The translations under genes and the position numbers were made by a program. From assembly GCA_010015675.1 (NCBI GenBank), contig ML977009.1:183962-247961 (forward strand): a stretch of DNA of 64,000 bases. Reading direction: 5' to 3'. The stretch comes from Byssothecium circinans (taxonomy: Eukaryota > Ascomycota > Dothideomycetes > Pleosporales > Massarinaceae). Below are positions 11,860 to 24,304 of this stretch, piece by piece (within the stretch, counting starts at the first letter, position 1; the number at the start of each line of letters is the position of its first letter). The notes beneath the pieces were generated by a model. The model had not been told where the DNA came from and did no database searches. It worked only from the letters and a program-made list of their open reading frames with translations.

Positions 11860-13116
11860 ATGTCCAATTGCATCGCCGGGGTTTCGAAAGCCCTCAGAGC
11901 GGCACCCGCTGCGCTGCGCGTCCCCGTACAACCTTCCACCGCTCGCCGAACCTTCGCTTCGTGCCAGAGCTCGAATGTATCAACCACGTTACGAACGATA
12001 GCGGCGAGGGAAACGGCATGTAGGGCAGAGGGAAATACAATGGGGCTTGGTGGGGGAAGGAGAGAGATGTGTGGTGTAAAGATGCAACAAGGACAGAGCA
12101 GGACTTTTTCGAGCTCGATGCCGCGGTATAAACTCAAGACTATCGAGCAGATCCGCACGAGGAATAAGAATGGGGTATGCAACTTTTATGATTCTACGCA
12201 TCTATGTCATGTCGATGAAATTGCCATCACACGGAAGGGGGATCAAGAGAGCATGAATGAATGCTGACGAGACTGCAAACAGCCCTTCAACCTCACAGCC
12301 GCTGTCCTCTTCGTCGGCGCCGCCGGTGGTTTGTGGATATACTTCACCAAGGAGAAAGAGCGTATGGCGAGGAAGAGGATAGCGGAGCAGACGAAAGGCG
12401 TGGGGAAGCCGAAGGTTGGCGGACCGTTTGATCTTGTGGATCACAATGGAAAGAAGTTTACACATGAGGATTTGCTGGGGAAGTATTCGCTGGTACGTCA
12501 TTTCCACGGACAATACTAACCAACAGAACAACAAGTGAAATGCCGATGTTGAATAGAGAAGATATGCTCACGACTATCACGTTGGATACAGGTCTACTTC
12601 GGCTTCACCCACTGCCCCGACATCTGCCCCGACGAACTCGACAAAATGGCCCTCATGTATGAAAAAGTGCGCGAGACATGCGGCGCCGACGTCCTCGTCC
12701 CCATAATGATCACCTGCGACCCCGCGCGCGACAACCCCGCCGTCCTCAAGGAATACCTCAAGGAATTCCATCCTGATATCGTGGGCTTGACCGGCACGTA
12801 TGACAACATCAAGCAGACGTGTAAGGAATATAGGGTGTATTTCAGTACACCGTCGCATGTCAAGCCCGGACAGGATTATTTGGTTGATCATAGTATTTAC
12901 TTTTATCTCATGGGTATGTTGGTCCTGCGCGTGTGTTTGTGGGATGGGATGGGATGGAATGGTTTAGATGATTTACTGACTTGGGAAATAGATCCTGAAG
13001 GCGATTTCGTCGAGGCGATTGGGAGGAATTTCACGGCGGATCAGGCTGCGAAGGTTATTTCTGACCATATCAAGGACTGGGATAAGCCGTTGAAGAAGCA
13101 GGAGCGGTGGGCGTGA
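11860..13116 (+). CDS. SCO1: mitochondrial copper chaperone SCO1
   Basis: SCO1 delivers copper to the CuA site of cytochrome c oxidase from the inner mitochondrial membrane. Four exons (11860-12174, 12283-12492, 12592-12913, 12992-13116) give 323 aa. The N-terminus is a long Arg/Ser/Ala-rich presequence. One membrane segment follows at about residues 108-126 (LTAAVLFVGAAGGLWIYF). The thioredoxin-like domain holds the copper ligands C183 and C187 in THCPDICPDE and H275 in QDYLVDHSIYFY, all in the expected places. Exon joints keep frame and the MDPEGDFVEAIGRN joint is typical. An upstream in-frame GTG at 11839 is unlikely to be the start. Intact. Confidence 0.96.
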
Positions 13117-14931
13117 GCGATGGGGCGATGAAATGTACGATGATTGTACGAACGTTGTGCCTCAAGGGATCCCCGCACCTCAATCAAGGGCTATAACATA
13201 TCACTTGCGCTCCTTCCTCTCCGACGACGATCAGTAGGAAGCTTCGAGGAGGTGGATGAAGGCTTGTATATGTACATGTACAGATAACTGTGTTGGACTG
13301 TAGATTAGTGTGACCATACATCTTTACATCACTCCTCTCCTCTCCTCTCTGTTATTTACTCAACGATCTTTACTGAGTCGGGATGTCGTTCTTTGCGCCT
13401 ACCTTGTACGAATACGATATGGGATGTTCGCGGGAATAACTGGGATTGAGAAAGCGAGGCTCTCTTGCGCATGGCACCTGGGACGGCTCGGCTGAACAGC
13501 CTTGCGAAGCGAAGCCTGTGATCTGATATTTATTCATAAGGATACTGGGGGCGAGAGAGCGTGTGAACTCGCCCTAACTACGAACGAATCACTGTAGATA
13601 TCTAACCAACTAGCGCAGTTACGGTACGCCTCAGGGACCGATCGATCCCACGCCATCCAACGTGCTGTACACTAGACATGCCACGATCCTGATGTTACCT
13701 TCACACGTGCTTCAGCCTATTGATAACTAACTGCGTGAGTGTGAGGGTCTTATTTTTAAATTCCATCCTTTTACCTTTGAACTTGGGAGTTTGAATACTG
13801 GTTCTGGGTCTTCCCGATGCCCCAACCTTAGCAGGGGAGGGGAAATTTAAGAGAAGAGGGTACGTTAAAGGACACGTGGAAACGGTTAACGTTTAACGGA
13901 TCTCGGGAACTGGTTTGGAATTCGAGTTGACATGAGGGGTTGCATGTGTTCGATAATAATACTAGTACAACGTGGCACGGCACATGCGTGCCTGTGTGGC
14001 TTGAGATAAGCTCAGGTGTTAGGCGAGGGCCGAACAGGGAGGTGCTTGAGCTTGATTTATTTAGTGCGGCGGAGAGTGGAGAAGGGCGCGAGGGTGGGGT
14101 GAGTGGGGACTTGGGAGAAACGAGCATGTGGGTAGGCTGAGTGAGAGATACCTTCTCACTTGTGAACTTTGTGACTTTGTGCGTGAGTGGGCAAACTCGC
14201 GCGAGTATTGCTTGAACAAACGGCCTTTTACCTAGATACGATGGAGGATAGCGAAAGGGACGTGGAGTTCCAGCAATTGAAGAGGCGCTTCTAAGTATGA
14301 TTGATAGATACGCCCCCTCGGTAATAAATAAAATAAGCCTTGGGAACTGCCCATCTGCCCTCTTACCGCACTGAGGCGTAGCGGTATCTTCTGCCAACCA
14401 ATCCACGAGGCACTGCTGGAGCGTGGTAGGTCACGGGAGGCGCCACAGACCTGAAGCTTCTTTTCGCGAAGAGAATGCCCGTTATAGTTGGAAGCCCCGA
14501 GCATTGAACCACAATGCTGATGCTGACTTGCTTCCCGCCTGCCGGGTTCCCTCCGAACCGCTGCATTGGATTGCATTTGGGTGGTTGGTTGTTTAGCACG
14601 TGAGTGTGGGACGCCCTGCCGCAGCCTCGCGATATGAGAATGCGGAGGCGAGACGTCTTGGGGGGTGCAATATAATTATGCTATATGAAGAGCGTTGGCA
14701 TGGGCATTTGGTATTGGCATTGGCAGCACTCCACTCCCTCTCTCTTCCTTCTTTGACCACAACTCACAGCATCAATGCCATGTCGTTGGGGGGCAAACGA
14801 CAATCTCCCTCCAGACTATCTTGAACGCGCAGCCATCTCCGGCGACGAAGGCTAGGGCCTCGCTGCGGGACGCTGATGACCTGCCTTTTCCGGCTGCTAC
14901 AGCGTCTAGCGAGCGATGGTCCGATGCAGCC
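13117..14931. other. gene-free stretch left of a transposon remnant
   Basis: About 1.8 kb carries only short, composition-driven open frames. I see no recognisable gene or tRNA. The right edge abuts the TIR element starting at 14932. Confidence 0.5.
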
Positions 14932-15693
14932 TACCGTAAAGACTGGGTATTGCGCCCTGGGCGTTTAACCAAATCGGTCGTTTTGAGACGCCTTGGGGAC
15001 TGGGCGTAATAGAGAGCCTGGGCGTATTTCTCAGGGGGGCGTATTTAGATGACCCGGATTTACTATTTTAGTTAGCAGTCATTAGTAATGCGAAAAATCT
15101 ATTATCTAGCAGCGCTTAGGCTTGTACACACCAACAGTTTCTTAATCAAAATCGTCACTTTTCGTCTGTTGTTTGTCTGTTATTTATCTCTAATAAGCTC
15201 CTCCTTATTGTCGTTAAAGGGCAAGGCTCCTTAGAGGCCTTTAGGCCCTATAGAGCTTGCTCTCCAGCGTCAAGCGCTGCTACCTGAATCGCGTTTTTGC
15301 GCAGTTAGACGAGAGCATATTTAAGGACGATAATAAGGGCGTAATGGAGGATATATTAGACGCCTTTAAGCCGTCTTCTGGCCCTTACAACCTAGAGGAG
15401 ACTGCTGAGGATCCCGCCTTTAGCGACTTTATAACAGAAATCTTAGGGCTTTACATTAATAGTCTTTATATTAACGGTTTCTAATACACTATTAAACCCT
15501 CTAGAATGCAAAACTACTACTTCCTCTATACAAAAACGCCCTTCTAGCATCTCCAGCGGCCTTGGCCGAGCCCCACCTAGACTGGGCGTATAACCAAAAC
15601 ACCGATTTGTCAATCCTAGGCCCGACGGGGACTGGGCGTATTACCAAGCCTGGGCGTATTAGTAGGGGGGCATAATATCCAGTCTTTACGGTA
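14932..15693. mobile_element. 762-bp TIR element (MITE-like or internally deleted Tc1/mariner/pogo type)
   Basis: The two ends are inverted copies: the left end starts TACCGTAAAGACTGGGTATT and the right end, read on the minus strand, starts TACCGTAAAGACTGGATATT, with similarity continuing about 28 bp. If the outer TA is the duplicated target, this fits Tc1/mariner-superfamily insertion. Inside each end are further copies of a GACTGGGCGTA / CCTGGGCGTA word pair (around 14998-15025 and 15630-15660, same orientation). The interior (15060-15540) is AT-richer than its flanks and has a 75-codon open frame at 15257-15484 with unusual codon use, perhaps a relic of coding sequence. No intact transposase is present. 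Confidence 0.7.
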
Positions 15694-16657
15694 TCCGAAC
15701 ACAAGCATTGATGGGGCAACGTTTGGTCCTCGTCTAATTGCCGGGCTTAATTTGGCAAAAGTAGGCAGGACGGCGTGGAGTGCGTGAAGTGCACGAGGGG
15801 GAGGGGAGATTGTTCGTGCTTCCAAGTAGAATTGGTGTGAGGATAATAGGCGCGTACAAGTTCCCATTATTCCCACCTCTTTTGATGTCGTAGTGTAGTT
15901 GTTTGGTAACCTTTGTTGATCATAGCTGGAGAGGGCAGGAAACTCAATCCCCGCCTTTCGTTTCATCCCATCTCCCCAGTACTCCCACGAACCAGCGGGC
16001 ACACTGCTATCTCAAACGCGAATAGCGGCACGAACTCGCCACAGCCTGATACCGACGTTCTGATCACCGGTTGGGTGCGATAGATATTGCATCTCGGTAG
16101 GCTTCTTTATTACCTGATGTGCGTCATGGATGCACGCGCGAAGCATTTCGAAGACGGAAGACCGAGGACTGGACCCGTGCCATCTTCTTCACCATTGCCG
16201 AATGCGGTCTATAGTCCGGAAGACAGACGCGCCGGCCGCGATAGCATCGTTTGAATCGAAGACGCACAGTGGCACTCCGAGGCTGGTGGGTACCGTTGGT
16301 TTTGGGTTGTCGCGCCGTTGGTCGCGCGCGCCAGCCTCTATGCGGCAGGCCACGAGTGTTCTTCGAAAGCTTCGGTGCAGCCGTCTGCGTGTGCTACTGG
16401 CCGAGGCACCAGATACTGCAGATAAACTGCAGATAGCAGACGCTCAGAGCATGATACACATAGCAGGGATGCGAGGAGCTAGGGTCGCTGATAGACATGG
16501 GGTTGCATCCAAATGCTGTTGGACCCCGGCTTGCAAACAAAGCCATATATTATGTGCTGCATTCCCCGCCCGTCGGCGCTGCTATCGCGAGTCGCCTTTT
16601 GACCTCTGCGGACACACAAAGTCTTTGTTCTAGGGACGGTACGGTACGGTAGCCATC
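15694..16657. other. gene-free stretch / OPT promoter
   Basis: This spans from the transposon end to the OPT start codon. A 167-codon frame at 16130-16633 has no recognisable domain and a shuffled composition, so I do not call it. A short tandem acggt repeat is at 16636-16650, just before the ATG. Confidence 0.45.
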
Positions 16658-19105
16658 ATGTCGACGAATCCTGAAGTCCTCGACGTGAATGTCGATCCTG
16701 TTGGTCAGGTCAACCCTAAAGTGTAAGTACTCTTGTCGCGTGTGATGTGACCAGTTGATTTCTCTTTGAACACTTGACTGACGAGTATTAGCCCGCCGAA
16801 TACGGAGAAGGCGAATACGTTCAACACGCCAGCTTTCACGGGAGATCAGGAAAAGGATCTCGAGGTTGAGCGCGTCAAGTCGCTCGACGACGAACACCAC
16901 GATGACTTTACGCTGGATCCTTTCAAACCCTTCGACGACCTTCCCGAAGAAGGAAAAAACATTCTGACTATTCGCGCCCTCTTTGTCGGTCTCTGCTGTG
17001 GTGCACTGGTCAATGCTTCAAATGTGTACCTAGGTCTCAAGACTGGATGGACATTCACTGCCAATCTGTTTGGTGTAAGTAGCATTGAAAGAAAAGCACT
17101 GTTTCTTGACTGCTAACGATAACAAAGGCTATTGCTGGTTTCGCCATCATCAAGTTCATCTCCAAGGCTCTGCCCAAGACCTTCCCGTTGATCGGCGGCG
17201 ACTTCGGCCCACGTGAAAACAACATCTGCCAGACGGCCGCTATGGCTTCTGGTGGTCTGTCTAACGTCTTTGTCTCCGCGTTTCCTGCTCTGTATCAACT
17301 CGGATTGATGGGCAAGGACCCCAAGAACGACTACTTCCGCATTGTCGCCATGACCGCAGTCTCTGGATACTTTGGTTTCTTCTTCGCCACTCCGCGTAAG
17401 TTCCGTCGAACCTAGAAACTTGGAGGATAAGTGCTGATAGAATTCAGTGAGAAAGTTCTTCGTTGTCTACGTCGCTCGCGAGCTACGTCTCATCTTCCCC
17501 ACTGCCTCTGCTACGGCCATGACGATTCGATCCATGCATCAGGCTGTCACTGGAGAAAAAATCGCAAAGATGAAAATGAAAGGTCTCTCAATCGCCTTTT
17601 CCGGCGCCCTAGTCCTCCGTGTCGTCTCTCAATATGCCGTCGGTATCCTCTGGGACTGGCACTTTTTCACCTGGTTCTTCATTTGGAGCCATTACAAGAA
17701 CCAGGCGCTCGCCGTCGAGAGCTGGAACTGGTACCTCGAGTGGACTCCCGCTTTCATCGGCTCGGGAATGCTTGTCGGTCTCAATGTCTCTCTCTCATTC
17801 TTCTTCGGCTCCGTCATCGCTTGGGCTATTATCGGTCCCGCACTCGTGCACAACAACAAGGCATGGGGAGTCCACGTTGGCGAGGGCACCAAGTTCGAAG
17901 GCTACTACTCCTTTGGATCTCTCAGTCTCAAAGCCTGCAACAAAGACTGGCCATCCCCCCGTTACTGGCTCCTCTGGCCTGGTGTTCTTCTCATGATCGC
18001 AGTCTCCTTCACCGAGCTCTTGCTGCAATGGAAGGTACTCTTCTTCGCCTTCAAGGCCGTTTACCGCGGAACTGCCGCCGGTCTCTACGCCCTAGGTACC
18101 AAGCTAGGCAAAGACTGGGCCGTGTTCAAGCGGGTGGGTTCCCAAGCCGATGAAGATCTCGTCGAGGACTCAGCAGCCCCACACGAGCTGGTCAAGGCGT
18201 GGATGTGGGCGCCCGGACTCCTCCTCTCCATCATCACCATCTGCGTAGTCCTCGGCGTCCAACACGATATGCCCGTAGGAATGTCCATCCTCTCCGTCTT
18301 CCTCGCCTTCTTCTTCTCCTTCGTCGCCATCCAATGCACCGGCGTCACGGACATCACGCCCCTAACCGCCGTCTCCAAAGCCTCGCAGATCGTGCTCGGC
18401 GGCGCGACCAAGGGCGAGGGCTGGGACATCACGCACGCCCAACGGCTCAACCTCCTCGGCGGCGCCATCGCCAACATGGGCGCCAACCAATCGACCGACC
18501 TAGTCTGCGACTTCCGAACCGGGTTCCTGCTCCGCACGCCGCCAATCCAGCAATGGATCGCTCAGGGCGTCGGCACCATCGTCGCCATCTTCCTCGCGCC
18601 CGCCATGTTCCAGCTCTTCACCACCGCCTACCCCTGCATCATCGACATCAACGCCGACACCTGCGCCTTCCAAATCCCCTCCGTCGCCGCATGGCGCGCC
18701 ACCGCCGTCGCCGTCACAGACCCCACGTTCCCCATCCCCTCGTCCTCGGGCATCTTCGCCATCGTCTTCGCCATCTTCGGCTCCGCCATGGTCATCGTCC
18801 GCCACTACCTCTGGGTCGGGAACCTCGCGTGGGTCCGCTCCTATCATCCCAACATGATGTGTATCGGTCTCGCGTTCGTGCTGGCGCAGACGCACTACGG
18901 CACCGCTATGACGATCGGGGCCGCGGTGGCGTATTTCTGGCAGAAGCGGAATCCGGAGCAGTTTGATATCTATGGGTATGCGATTGCGGCGGGGTTGATT
19001 GCGGGAGAGGGCATTGGGGGCGTTATTAATGCCGTGTTTCAGGTTGCGGGCATCTCGGGGGATAAGTATGGGTCGACGGTTGCTTGTCCGGGGGAGTGTC
19101 CGTAG
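16658..19105 (+). CDS. OPT-family oligopeptide/metal-chelate transporter
   Basis: Four exons (16658-16722, 16792-17074, 17128-17395, 17448-19105) encode 757 aa, a normal length for OPT proteins. The N-terminal about 90 residues are acidic and cytosolic; the rest is strongly hydrophobic with about 14-16 membrane segments. Family-like blocks include ALVNASNVYLGLKTGWTF, FGPRENNICQTAAMASGG, CTGVTDITPLTAVSKASQ and ANMGANQSTDLVCDFRTGF. OPT proteins are proton-coupled importers of small peptides, glutathione or metal chelates at the plasma membrane or vacuole; this one looks closer to the YSL-like/PT-like branch, but the substrate is unknown. All introns are GT-AG and frame-preserving. Intact. Confidence 0.92.
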
Positions 19106-20741
19106 GTGTGGAGGGGAGGGGGAGGGGGGCGTTGATGATGTTATGATGGGGATGACGGATTGTTTTAGTGGGGGATATACCATGGTGTGATGTGGGAGTA
19201 CATGTATTTCATGTTGGTAATTAATGCGCTCGTTGATATTTGAGCTATCTCTCCTCTATTGCGAGGACTTTGCAGTAGACGATTGTGCTTCTCATCTTGC
19301 ATTCGCCGTCACAACATCAACTAACCAATGTAAACGCTCATATTAGATCATCACGTGGATTTCCCATGCACCAGTGTCACGTGATTTCCCCCGGTCTCCA
19401 AGGGATCACAGAGTGAGGAGGCCCTCCAATGAAATAAATCCCAATTTTCTCCCAAATGCTTGTTGGAATATCTTCGCTAATAACTCCGGGATCGTCCAAG
19501 CTTCGTCTGACTTGCTCCTCCTTGCCCTTCTCTTCCTAAATCAAGTCCACGCTTCGATATTATATTACATAGATAATACACGACCAATTAATCCCCCGCC
19601 TTCACAAAATCCCTGAACTGAGTACCATAATAACATCGACACAATACTGGAGCGTTCTCAGGGGCTTGATGTCAATAATTTGTATTCCTTTTCTACCCTC
19701 ACTCCTGGAATCAGAGTATGTCAGCTTTTGACACGAGCCTCTAAGCCAACAAGCCAACAACAAACAAAGCGTATATCATATATCCAGCCAATCCTCTAAT
19801 CATCCACCATATTACCTACTTCTCCAGCCTCTCTTTCCACCTCACACTTCCCCCGCGCTCCTATAAAACCGCAGTGCCAGGAATATGACTACCCTCCCTT
19901 GAATCAGGTGTACGAGTATACACAACAGCGCTTCTAGGGGTATTGTACTAACCGCGTCACTCATGTATATATGGCGGGATAAACGTGCGGTACATCAGGT
20001 TATGTCAGGTACATCATTGTACTGTACATACCCAGACTTGGAAAATGTAGATCTACCACCCACCCATCGGCAAACCTCTTATAAATACAACTACAAAAAA
20101 TATTTGGAAAGGTTTATCAGGGGGATACACTGCCTGGTACTTCATGTAAAGGAAGGACTATTATAGTGGCTATAGTGGGGAATGGGTAGTTGCGTTGTGT
20201 ACTTCTTGTGCTGCGCGGGAGGGAGGGTGTTGAGTGTTGGGTGTTGGATGTTGAAGGGGCGGGTTAGGAGGAGGGGGTTTGGGTTTGGTATTTGGTTCGT
20301 ATTTGAGCTTGGATGCTGAGTAAGGGTTTGTATGGGTGGGTTGTGCAATGGCTTGGAGAGTTTGAGCGTGTGGTCGGGCAAAGAATTCCGCGGGTCAATT
20401 TATTTCTTCGTCATATGTTCAGTTCAGGGGAAAAGAGGAAGAGGCGCATATAATGCAATCAATTCAATTTAACTTTTGTTTTTCTTTTCTTCTCTTCTCA
20501 AAGTGTTCATCCCGAGGTCATTGGAGGTCATATCCTTCCTACTCCACCCACTGGCAAACTCTGTTTTATCCCAAGGACTTGGGTAACCAGTCCGAGCCTT
20601 TAAAGAAAGATTAACTCCCAAGACCCGTTTCCAAGCCCCGAAAACCACGCAGAAAGGAAAGACTAATCAACCGGGTCCTTCTCGGAAAACGCAAGAGCCC
20701 GAAAAACTAGACGATCGCTGGTGTGACCGCGCTCAAATCAC
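19106..20741. other. 1.6-kb intergenic stretch between convergent genes
   Basis: No gene is supported. It contains a pair of E-box-like sites (tcacgtgg at 19351-19358 and tcacgtga at 19377-19384) and a T/G-rich segment at 20200-20350 on the plus strand. The long C-poor frames here are compositional. Confidence 0.5.
19351..19384. promoter_or_regulatory. paired CACGTG boxes
   Basis: Two CACGTG cores lie 26 bp apart in tcacgtgg and tcacgtga. CACGTG is bound by fungal bHLH factors (Cbf1/Pho4/SREBP-like). No start codon lies close on either side, so a target gene is unclear; similar pairs occur at 38888 and 62277. Confidence 0.35.
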
Positions 20742-23632
20742 TCACTGATGGTCCACAGCCTCGTCTTCAGCCTCAACCTCCACCTTGAACCTCTTCGCCG
20801 GCCTCTCACCATCCACTTCATCGTCCTTAACCCCCACGACCTTCTCTCCAGACCCAGTTCCCAAGTTCGCTGCAGGCTCAGACGAAACGCCTTCCTCAGC
20901 GCGACTCCTACCCTTATCGTTCCCAGCCGCACTCACACTCCCATCCATCACCATCCGTCCTCCCTCAAAAAAAACCTGCAACCGCCTAACCCTCTCCTCC
21001 AACCGCGGCAGCACACCCTTCAACTGAGCCCTCAACCCCACATCCCCAGCCAGCAAATCATACGCCGCCGGCACCCTCTCGCCAATATGCTCATCGAACA
21101 TGTCCACCTCCTTGATCAAATCCGCGACAAACGCCGCAAAAGCCGCTCGGAGGTTCTTCTTGACATCTTTCCTAACGGCCGCGGCGATGCGGTCGAGGAT
21201 ATCGCGATTCTTGTCGTCGAGCTGCTTCATGCTTTGCACCATCATGGCGCGCTGGTTGACATACCATCCCACGACGCGAGGCATACCTTCAACGGCGTCG
21301 TAGGTTTTCGAATTCACTTTGGCGACCATGCAGCGCGTGTCTGTTTCCGTGGTCGCGAATTGGTGCGTTAGCTTGATGGCGGCGCGGAGCATGGTGTCGC
21401 AGCGTTGGGACTGGTGTATAATTCTCTCCTGCCGCTTCCCCCATTCTTCTAGCGCGATGTTTTTCAGTTCCGGTGCGAGGGAGGACGTGGATATGGAGGA
21501 GAGGATCGCGGCGCAGGTGTTGAACGTCGTGTTGTCGAGATCGCGAGCGAAGGTGGTGGCGAGGGCGTTCATTCGCCTCTCCCAGGATGCCATGTCGGGA
21601 TGGATTGTTACGCTGAGCTCTTCATTCCAGTTTATGCTTCCGTAGCGCTTGTCGGGTGGCACGTATTTCTTGGCTTGCGTGCGGGGGACGATACCGTGCT
21701 CGCGGAGCACTTTGTTGTACGTGTTCCAAAGTACGCCGACGCCCCAATCCTCGGCAGTGGATGTGAGCTGCTCGAGAAGCTTTTCTTTCGTGATGGAATC
21801 GGACCATAGCGGGGGTAATTTATCCTTGAGAAATGCATCGAAGGCTGTTTCCATTTGGTTCTTCAAGTTCGCTACGAGTTGTTTGAATCATGGACGGGTC
21901 ACCATGTAGGCGTTGTCTTTCTTCTCGTTGTGGGCGATGCGGCGCACTTTGTCCACGAGGAGGGGAAGTTTGATGAATATGTGGTCGCGGTAAGCCTGGT
22001 AGTTGTTCTCGGCAGTCAGGCTGAGCAAGAATGTACGGAGCGCTGGGACACCGGTCATCTCGGGAGTGAGAAAGGGGCGCTGCTTTTGTCGCTCTTTGAG
22101 CCAGTCGAGATACATGGAAGCGGATATAGAGAAGACGTGGATTGGGTTCGGATCTTCACTCAGATATTTTGTCCGCATTTCTTTTTCCATGTCTGCCGCT
22201 CGGGCGCGGATGAAGGCGTATTGAGCTATCCGAGTGAGATGCTCTTGGTAGAGGTAGAGGAGGTCGACTTGATCGCCTGCATCGTCAATGTACGGATCGA
22301 TTTCGAGACTCGCTATCACTTCATCTGTCTCTTGAATGTAGTCTTTGATGAGAGGAAATGGGTGGGCTTGGCTTTCCTGAATTTCTGTCTCCACTGAATG
22401 AACATCAAGGAAGTATTCCTATAGTCTCGTCAGTTGTGAAACTTGACGCAAATCTGGACACATTACATCAATTTTTGTCAAGACAAGTATCGTGTTCTTC
22501 GCTCCGTGGGCCCGGATGGACTGCTTGATCTGCTGATCCACAACCTCTTCAGTCGTGACTCGCTCGGACTTGGCGGCAATGATCTCGAACTGGGCTTTCC
22601 TGCGCACAGTGTTTGTAGCCGCCGTGCGACTCTGGTTTAGATCACCAAGGCCTAAATTTGTCAGTCATCCTTTAAAAGGTGAGATCCCAAGAAAGACTTA
22701 CCGGGCAAATCTACGAGCACCACTCCGTTCCTCGCAAGTACCGAGCTCGTTAGAATTGTGACATTGTCCACAAGTGGCCATAACGATGAAAAATCTTTCA
22801 CATCCGAAACATATTGCTCCACTTGCTTCATCAGGCTCTCGATACCTATGCCTTCAAACTTGATGGCGCGATTGCCATCGGCGGCGGTCTCGCCAATCCT
22901 TTCATGCGCCTCAGACAGGACAGCACCAACAAAGTCCTCGCCGGCCATACTATTATGCGAAAGAAGCCCCTTGAGCGTTGTCTTCGCTTCGTGATCATTC
23001 TTCGCATTAAAGACCAAGCTGAAGAAGTCTTCGGCGGTGTGCGCAGCTCTCTCTTCCTCAAATTGGCAATCGGGGTCAACGGTCCCGAAATGGAAGTGAT
23101 GATAACGACGAGCGTGTTCCGTAATGATCTCCTTGAGGCAGTTGTCATCCATGAATTGCACCGAGGCGTCGTATGACTCTTCCGTATCTGAGACTCCAGG
23201 CTTGAGGCCATACTTGATGGCCGAAGCTGTACAAGCACCGCCACGGGCTGAGGTTTTCGATAGATTCCGCCGGTTCGTCAGAGCATTGACCATGAGGCTC
23301 TTGCCCATTCCTTGCTGCCCGACCGTCGCGACTTCGCTGCTAGCCGCTATGAGGATCTCCCGGAGTTCGTTGCCAAGCTTTAGGAGAGAGGCCAGCTCTT
23401 TGTCTTCCGGTCGTGCGTTCTGCGCTATACCGACGACCATGTCAACGATATCTCGAACCTCTTGGTCTTTCTCAGTTCGGTGGAGGTCGAACCAAGGGTG
23501 GTTCGGAGTGGGCTCCAAGGCAGGATTGTACGCTTTGGCACATTTTGGGCGTTTGCTGCCACGCTGCTTTTGCTCGGATCCATGCTGACTCTTATATTCT
23601 GCAAAGGTCAAGACTTGGGTTGGGTCGGCCAT
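20742..23632 (-). CDS. dynamin-like GTPase, nuclear SLIP-GC type, copy 1 (in-frame TGA)
   Basis: Three exons (23632-22702, 22651-22467, 22418-20742) would encode 930 aa, but codon 549 is TGA (21888-21890). GTPase motifs are present: P-loop GQQGMGKS (105-112), G3 VDLPG (307-311) and G4 TKID (369-372). Helical sequence fills the rest, as in dynamin-like large GTPases; the order resembles vertebrate nuclear GTPase SLIP-GC and its expanded fungal relatives. The C-terminus is basic with AKRFKVEVE, like an NLS plus a psi-K-x-E sumoylation-type site. A 42-nt segment (21861-21902) bounded by GT and AG could be spliced out to skip the stop in frame, but both other copies have coding sequence there with no gap, so a nonsense change is the better reading. 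Biochemical role unknown. Confidence 0.8.
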
Positions 23633-24304
23633 GGTGCAACTGGAGATTTGTTAGCTCAAGTTCCGAGAGAGAAAAAGATCGAGCCCTACTCAAAGAGGAG
23701 CTGACTGCGTGGTATTGCTCTGTCGTTCGCAGTCAAACTCGTGTCGCGATGTCTTGGACGCTCTTTTTCCTAAGAAGTAGAGAGAAGAGAAGGGAGGTCA
23801 GGGTTGGTGGGGTGGAGGAAGGATAACGTTGAGTTACAGGGGGGGAGGTATCTCTATCTAAATGTCCAGGTTAAAGTGAGAGAATAAAGAGCCAATGGAA
23901 TCCCCTGCATAAGAGCGGCCAAAGGTCGCGGTGAATAATCGGGATAGTGAAGGTGAGAGAACTGGCAAAACGATCCGTCCCGATACGGAAAGCGCTGAAA
24001 GGCTTTTTTAATCTTGACACAGGACAATGACCAGGAAAGAGAAATGACTGCGAAGGCAATAGGCGATGATTAAACATTTGCATTTCGTGAATTGGCCTGA
24101 CTTCAGGAAAGGGTATCATACGCATGACAAGAGGAAATTCATAAACCATAATTATGCATACCCCGTCACTGTTGGTGTCCTCCTGAACTCCGACCCAAGA
24201 ATGTGATGTCCCTAGTATGATCCGGAAATTTTAACGCCGGTGCTGTATGTGAAGATCGAGGTTGCAGGAACGCTGCGTGGAAGGAGTCGATCCCCGTCCG
24301 CACT
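23633..24304. promoter_or_regulatory. intergenic; promoter of GTPase copy 1
   Basis: This 670-bp stretch lies between the start of GTPase copy 1 and the stop of the DUF7703 gene, both on the minus strand. No other feature is recognised. Confidence 0.45.

Noticed and set aside
9585..13116. MFS transporter plus SCO1 as part of a metabolite cluster
   Set aside because: No synthase, P450 or regulator nearby; flanks are housekeeping genes.
16130..16633. 167-codon frame upstream of OPT
   Set aside because: No recognisable domain, no introns or homology signal, random-like composition.
18199..19183. Long frames on both strands over the OPT gene
   Set aside because: Shadows of a GC3-rich coding exon; R/H-rich and D/G-rich translations without motifs.
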